Origin: an uncultured Acetatifactor sp.
Lineage (GTDB): Bacteria > Bacillota > Clostridia > Lachnospirales > Lachnospiraceae
NCBI GenBank assembly: GCA_910580225.1
Contig: CAJTXE010000017.1
Coordinates: 5,679-69,678, forward strand
Reading direction: 5' to 3'
DNA: 64,000 bases
Each line of letters begins with the position of its first letter. Positions within the stretch are counted from its first letter, which is position 1. Position numbers and translations under genes: made by a program. This document shows positions 60,357 to 64,000 of this stretch, piece by piece. The notes below the pieces were generated by a model. It did not search any database and was not told where the DNA came from. It saw nothing but the letters and a program-made list of their open reading frames with translations.

Positions 60357-60385
60357 TTGACAAACTTTGTGCGGCAGATTATAAT
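60357..60385 (+). promoter_or_regulatory. Consensus promoter for DUF177-rpmF
   Basis: TTGACA (60357-60362), a 17-bp spacer and TATAAT (60380-60385): a perfect match to the vegetative consensus, as expected for a ribosomal-protein transcript. Confidence 0.92.
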
Positions 60386-60456
60386 AAAGCAGTATGTGAA
60401 GCGAAAGAGTTTCGGCGTGAAGAGAATTCGTGCCCATATGACACATAGGAGCTGCC

Positions 60457-60972
60457 ATGTTAATCAACTTATCTGATGTATTGACATCTGAAGGGATGCA
60501 GATTGAGAGGGAGATTCCCCTGGAGCTGACGTGCTTTGAGAGCAGAATGGGAAGGTTTGCGATTACAGCCGCCACACCGGTATCCCTGCGGTTTCAGAAT
60601 GCGGGACGGGGCAGAGCAAGGCTGAAGGGCAGCATTGGTCTGACTTTTCAGGCGAAATGTGACCGATGTCTGACAGAAGTGCCTGTCACGATGGAGCTGC
60701 AGTTTGATCGGACTGTTGTTTTAGAGGCAGAGGATGAGGAAGCGGACGAATTGAGTCTGACGGAAGATCGTCAGTTCGATGTAGAGACTTTCGTGCACAA
60801 CGAAATTTTGGTGAACTGGCCGGGGAAGGTTCTCTGCAGAGAAGACTGCAGAGGGATATGTCCCGTATGCGGACAGGACCGGAACAGGGAAGAATGCGGA
60901 TGTGATACTTTTGTTCCGGATCCCCGTATGGCAGTGATACAAGATATCTTTAACAAGAATAAGGAGGTGTAA
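60457..60972 (+). CDS. DUF177 (YceD-family) protein
   Basis: A 171-residue protein of the YceD/DUF177 family, nearly always next to rpmF and implicated in 23S rRNA or ribosome metabolism. Features: FQAKCDRCLTEVPV in the middle and a cysteine-rich C-terminal part, EDCRGICPVCGQDRNREECG. AGGAG lies 6 nt before the ATG. The stop is 2 bp before rpmF. Confidence 0.92.
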   Translation: MLINLSDVLTSEGMQIEREIPLELTCFESRMGRFAITAATPVSLRFQNAGRGRARLKGSIGLTFQAKCDRCLTEVPVTMELQFDRTVVLEAEDEEADELSLTEDRQFDVETFVHNEILVNWPGKVLCREDCRGICPVCGQDRNREECGCDTFVPDPRMAVIQDIFNKNKEV

Positions 60973-60974
60973 CG

Positions 60975-61154
60975 ATGTCTATTTGTCCTAAGAATAAATC
61001 TTCTAAGAGCAGAAGGGATAAGAGGAGAGCAAACTGGAAAATGAGCGCTCCTACTCTGGTAAAGTGCAGCAAATGTGGTGCATTAATGGTGCCTCACAGA
61101 GTATGCAAGGCCTGTGGTTCTTATAACAAGAAGCAGGTTATCACTGTTGAGTAA
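60975..61154 (+). CDS. rpmF: 50S ribosomal protein L32
   Basis: A 59-residue basic ribosomal protein, read directly from the sequence. It begins MSICPKNKSSKSRRDKRRA and has a zinc ribbon CSKCG...CKACG. The SD AAGGAGG overlaps the end of the DUF177 gene. The zinc-binding form suggests no separate zinc-free paralogue is needed. The operon ends at the terminator at 61225. Confidence 0.97.
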   Translation: MSICPKNKSSKSRRDKRRANWKMSAPTLVKCSKCGALMVPHRVCKACGSYNKKQVITVE

Positions 61155-61224
61155 TTAGAGCCCTGAATCTTTTGCGCAGATCGTAGAGGAGACAGGTCTG
61201 TTTTCGGCATCAACAGGGAAGAAG

Positions 61225-61248
61225 GGCGTTCTGCGGAGCGCCTTTTTT
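61225..61248 (+). terminator. Terminator after rpmF
   Basis: GGCGTTC (61225-61231), loop tgcg, GAGCGCC (61236-61242, one G-U pair), then six T's. Confidence 0.85.
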
Positions 61249-61261
61249 GTGTAAAAAAACC

Positions 61262-61290
61262 TTGCTTTTTATGTCATATTCCATTATAGT
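61262..61290 (+). promoter_or_regulatory. Promoter of the plsX-acpP-rnc-smc operon
   Basis: TTGCTT (61262-61267), a 17-bp spacer and TATAGT (61285-61290). The leader to plsX is about 170 nt. I see no FapR-type operator. Confidence 0.7.
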
Positions 61291-61464
61291 TAATGTAGTT
61301 GACGGTTTATTTTGTCTGCATGACAGCCTCTGAAAGTACAGATATGCATGAAGTGGGAAAAGCGGGTGGAATGGCGGCACAAGAGGCCTTGCCGAAGTGT
61401 CCGGAGAGCGGAAGCATATCTGGGTGGGCGGCAAAGGTATGGCAGATTACGGAAAGGAAGTACT

Positions 61465-62475
61465 ATGGCTGAGATGGTTCATGTGGCGGTAGATGCAATG
61501 GGCGGTGACAATGCCCCCGGGGAAGTGGTTAAGGGGGCCGTTGAGGCCGTGAATGCTGACAACAAAGTAAAAGTATTTCTGGTTGGCCGGGAGAACGTGA
61601 TAAAAGAGGAGCTGCAGAAATATACTTATAATGCACAGCAGCTGGAAGTCGTGCATGCGGAAGAGGTTATCGAGACGGGAGAACCGCCTGTGATGGCTAT
61701 CCGCAAGAAGAAGGATTCCTCTATTGTGAAGGCCATGTATCTGGTGAAGGAGGGCAAGTGTGATGCCCTGGTGTCTGCCGGCAGTACCGGTGCCGTTCTG
61801 GTGGGCGGGCAGGTTATCGTAGGAAGGATCAAAGGTGTGGAGAGACCACCACTTGCACCTGTGATACCCAATATCAATGGCGTGAGCCTCCTTTTGGACT
61901 GTGGGGCCAATGTGGATGCAAGACCCTCTCAGCTTCTGCAGTTTGCGAAGATGGGAAGTGTCTACATGGAAAGCGTCATCGGTATCAGAAACCCCAGGGT
62001 GGGTCTGGTAAATATTGGTGTGGAAGAGGAGAAGGGAAATGCTCTGACAAAGGAAACCTATCCTCTCTTACAGAATTGTCCCGAAATCAATTTTATCGGG
62101 AATGTAGAGGCCAGAGAGATCCCCTATGGAGGGGCGGATGTGCTTGTATGTGAAGCCTTTGTGGGAAATGTAGTCCTGAAGACGCTGGAGGGCATAAGCA
62201 GTGCGTTGATCGGGAAGATCAAGGCCGGAATGATGAGTACAGCCAGGAGCAAGATGGGCGCGCTGCTGGTGAAACCTGCTCTGAAGCAGACTTTGAAGGG
62301 ATTCAGTACAGAGGAGTACGGCGGCGCACCTTTGCTTGGTTTGAACGGCCTTGTGGTAAAAACCCATGGCAGCAGTAAAGCTATTGAGATCAGAAATTCT
62401 ATTCTTCAATGCATTGCATTCAAAGAACAGAAGATAAATCAAAAAATTAAAGAACAAGTGGTTCTGGAGAATTAA
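61465..62475 (+). CDS. plsX: Phosphate acyltransferase PlsX
   Basis: A 336-residue enzyme that makes acyl-phosphate from acyl-ACP, the first step of phospholipid synthesis in Firmicutes. The N terminus HVAVDAMGGDNAPGEVVKGA and LVSAGSTGAVLVGGQVIVGR are conserved. The start at 61465 has GGAAAGGAAG just upstream; earlier in-frame codons lack an RBS. acpP follows at once, as is standard. Confidence 0.96.
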   Translation: MAEMVHVAVDAMGGDNAPGEVVKGAVEAVNADNKVKVFLVGRENVIKEELQKYTYNAQQLEVVHAEEVIETGEPPVMAIRKKKDSSIVKAMYLVKEGKCDALVSAGSTGAVLVGGQVIVGRIKGVERPPLAPVIPNINGVSLLLDCGANVDARPSQLLQFAKMGSVYMESVIGIRNPRVGLVNIGVEEEKGNALTKETYPLLQNCPEINFIGNVEAREIPYGGADVLVCEAFVGNVVLKTLEGISSALIGKIKAGMMSTARSKMGALLVKPALKQTLKGFSTEEYGGAPLLGLNGLVVKTHGSSKAIEIRNSILQCIAFKEQKINQKIKEQVVLEN

Positions 62476-62493
62476 GGAAAGGCGGAAAATGTT

Positions 62494-62721
62494 ATGGAGT
62501 TTGAAAAGCTGAAAAAGGTAATTGCAGATGTGCTGAATGTGGATCCGGACGAGATCACCATGGATACCACCTTTGTGGATGATCTGGGGGCGGATTCCCT
62601 GGATGTATTCCAGATCATTCTTGGAATTGAGGAAGAGTTTGATATTGAGATTCCGGCTGAGAAGGCGGAAAAGATTACCACGGTGGAAGAGGCGGTAGAA
62701 TTGATCAAGGCTGCAGTGTAG
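62494..62721 (+). CDS. acpP: Acyl carrier protein
   Basis: A 75-residue acidic helical protein. The 4'-phosphopantetheine attachment Ser is in DLGADSLDVFQI. It carries acyl chains in fatty-acid synthesis and supplies PlsX. It starts 18 bp after plsX. Confidence 0.97.
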   Translation: MEFEKLKKVIADVLNVDPDEITMDTTFVDDLGADSLDVFQIILGIEEEFDIEIPAEKAEKITTVEEAVELIKAAV

Positions 62722-62828
62722 AGCGGAAGACATAAATTGGGCAGGTATGGTCAGTCAGATCGCTATATCCGGCCATATGGATTTTGATAAGAGCAGTCTG
62801 CGATGCGGCTGCTCATTTGCGTTACGGA

Positions 62829-62910
62829 GGCATCTGCCTGAAGAGAGCCAGAAAGGACCTGACGAGAGAGTCTGTCCCGAAACCTTCCAACAGGCGGTCA
62901 GACAGATGCC
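62829..62910 (+). promoter_or_regulatory. Long-range hairpin in the acpP-rnc spacer, upstream of rnc
   Basis: GGCATCTGCCTG (62829-62840) pairs with CAGACAGATGCC (62899-62910) over 12 positions with one non-Watson-Crick pair. Smaller stems lie inside. It ends 43 nt before the rnc start. A second short stem, GAGCAG/CTGCTC, is at 62791-62814. It may be a cleavage site for RNase III itself. Confidence 0.5.
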
Positions 62911-62953
62911 GGGTTAGATTTATAAAACAGGATGCGGGACTGGAATTATAAAA

Positions 62954-63655
62954 ATGGAAAATCAATATACAATGAAAATGCTGGAGGAGCGGATCGGTTA
63001 CCGATTTACCAATCAGGCCCTGTTAAGGCAGGCGGTGACCCACAGCTCTTTTACCAACGAACAGAGGATACGGAGGAACAGGAATTACGAGCGTCTGGAG
63101 TTTCTGGGAGATGCAGTGCTGGAATTGGTGTCAAGTGAATTTCTCTTTCAGCGAAACGAACATATGCCAGAAGGCGAATTAACGAAAATGCGTGCATCAA
63201 TGGTCTGCGAACCGTCCCTCGCTTTCTGCGCCAGGGATCTGGACTTGGGGAAATTCATTCTTCTGGGAAGAGGAGAGGAAGGTACGGGAGGCCGGGCCCG
63301 TGACAGTATTGTTTCCGATGTGATGGAGGCTGTGATCGGTGCCATCTATCTGGACGGAGGCATGGAACCGGCGAAGATATTTATCAACCGCTTTATTTTG
63401 TCTGATCTGGAGGATAAGCAGCTGTTCTATGACAGCAAGAGTAATCTGCAGGAGCTGATCCAGGGAAAATTAAAGAAGGAATTTCATTATGAGCTGTGCT
63501 CCGAAAGCGGACCGGAACATAACAAGGTATTCTGCGTGGCGGTCTATATGGAGGAAAAACTTCTGGGCACAGGCGAAGGAAGGACGAAAAAGGCGGCGGA
63601 GCAGCAGGCAGCTTATCAGGCATTGCTGCGTTTGAGGGGTAAAGGATGTATTTAA
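62954..63655 (+). CDS. rnc: Ribonuclease III
   Basis: A 233-residue double-stranded-RNA endonuclease. The catalytic signature NYERLEFLGDAVLEL lies near 43-57, and the second acidic cluster is in DVMEAVIGAIYLDGG. A C-terminal dsRNA-binding domain follows (SNLQELIQGKLKKEFHYEL, then GRTKKAAEQQAAYQALLRL). It processes rRNA precursors. The start lacks a strong RBS. It overlaps smc by 10 bp. Confidence 0.96.
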   Translation: MENQYTMKMLEERIGYRFTNQALLRQAVTHSSFTNEQRIRRNRNYERLEFLGDAVLELVSSEFLFQRNEHMPEGELTKMRASMVCEPSLAFCARDLDLGKFILLGRGEEGTGGRARDSIVSDVMEAVIGAIYLDGGMEPAKIFINRFILSDLEDKQLFYDSKSNLQELIQGKLKKEFHYELCSESGPEHNKVFCVAVYMEEKLLGTGEGRTKKAAEQQAAYQALLRLRGKGCI

Positions 63656-64000
63656 AGAGCATTGAGGTACAGGGATTCAAGTCGTTTGCTAATAAGATCA
63701 ATTTTCAATTTCATAACGGGATTACAGGGATCGTAGGACCCAACGGAAGCGGAAAAAGCAATGTGGCAGATGCCGTCCGCTGGGTTCTGGGGGAGCAGCG
63801 TGTAAAACAGCTGCGTGGTGCCAGCATGCAGGATGTCATTTTCTCGGGCACGGAGAACCGGAAGCCGTTGAGTTACGCCTATGTGGCCATTACATTGGAT
63901 AATGCGGATCACCAGCTTGCAACCAGTTTTGACGAGGTGACGGTGGCGAGGCGTATTTACCGTTCCGGAGAAAGTGAATATCTGATCAATGGGAGTTCCT
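63646..64000 (+). CDS. smc: Chromosome segregation protein SMC (5' part, cut by the window end)
   Basis: The first 118 codons of SMC. The N-terminal ATPase head shows Walker A VGPNGSGKSNVADAVRWVLG, and the start MYLKSIEVQGFKSFANK is typical. Full-length proteins are about 1,190 residues, so most lies outside the window. AAAGG sits against the start and the gene overlaps rnc by 10 bp, a conserved arrangement in Firmicutes. Confidence 0.95.
   Translation, partial: MYLKSIEVQGFKSFANKINFQFHNGITGIVGPNGSGKSNVADAVRWVLGEQRVKQLRGASMQDVIFSGTENRKPLSYAYVAITLDNADHQLATSFDEVTVARRIYRSGESEYLINGSS

Overview
The window looks like a chromosomal segment of an anaerobic, spore-forming Clostridia, most likely a Lachnospiraceae-type gut bacterium of intermediate GC. 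The evidence is sporulation genes (yqfC, yqfD, a cytosolic-type LysM-GH18 enzyme and a possible BofC-like protein), a monomeric [FeFe] hydrogenase of the short group-B type, clostridial AGGAGG ribosome sites, TTGACA/TATAAT promoters, and the L32 form that begins MSICPKNKSS. The genus is not resolved. I saw no tRNA, rRNA, CRISPR array, transposase or phage gene.

Layout. 0-20.7 kb is mostly metabolic: ilvC; a large GH106-like glycosidase; a convergent sodium/solute symporter; a BlaI/BlaR1-like pair whose receptor carries an RCC1-type propeller; a solitary L-fucose isomerase; an unknown protein; a ROK fructokinase and mannose-6-phosphate isomerase; a Gfo/Idh/MocA oxidoreductase; a Uma2-family gene; leuC-leuD; a MATE exporter and ruvA. 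From 20.7 to 41.0 kb, between ruvA and ruvB, lies an accessory block rich in regulators: AlkZ-like and DUF3795 genes, a WYL regulator, a chemoreceptor coupled to a flavin-binding lipoprotein, ArsR plus an ABC exporter, an RNA-repair cassette (RNA ligase and HD-Pnk) followed by a second WYL regulator, TetR plus an MFS exporter, an AraC/GyrI-like regulator, the polyamine importer potABCD, and an ECF sigma factor with a long C-terminal extension. From 41 to 64 kb the content is core again: ruvB, recD2, a BFD-like ferredoxin, nth, LysM-GH18, pdp, yqfC-yqfD-phoH-ybeY, a flippase-like protein, two FAD enzymes, the [FeFe] hydrogenase, an acetyltransferase, a lipoprotein, DUF177-rpmF, and plsX-acpP-rnc-smc (smc cut by the window end).

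How the genes work together. ilvC and leuCD belong to branched-chain amino-acid synthesis. The ROK kinase and manA would interconvert fructose, fructose-6-P and mannose-6-P. RuvA and RuvB form the branch-migration motor although their genes are 20 kb apart. The RNA ligase and HD-Pnk together supply every step for resealing cleaved RNA: 2',3'-phosphate removal, 5'-phosphorylation and ligation. They follow a near-consensus promoter and a leader with two terminator-like hairpins, which suggests conditional expression.

Most notable: the RNA-repair cassette and its leader, the BlaR1-like protease with an RCC1 propeller as its outer domain, the ECF sigma factor with about 350 extra residues, the chemoreceptor/flavin-lipoprotein pair, the split ruvAB locus, a roughly 400-bp imperfect palindrome after ilvC, and a long hairpin just ahead of rnc that could be an RNase III autoregulatory site. 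All functional calls come from reading sequence and remembered family features; no database search was run.
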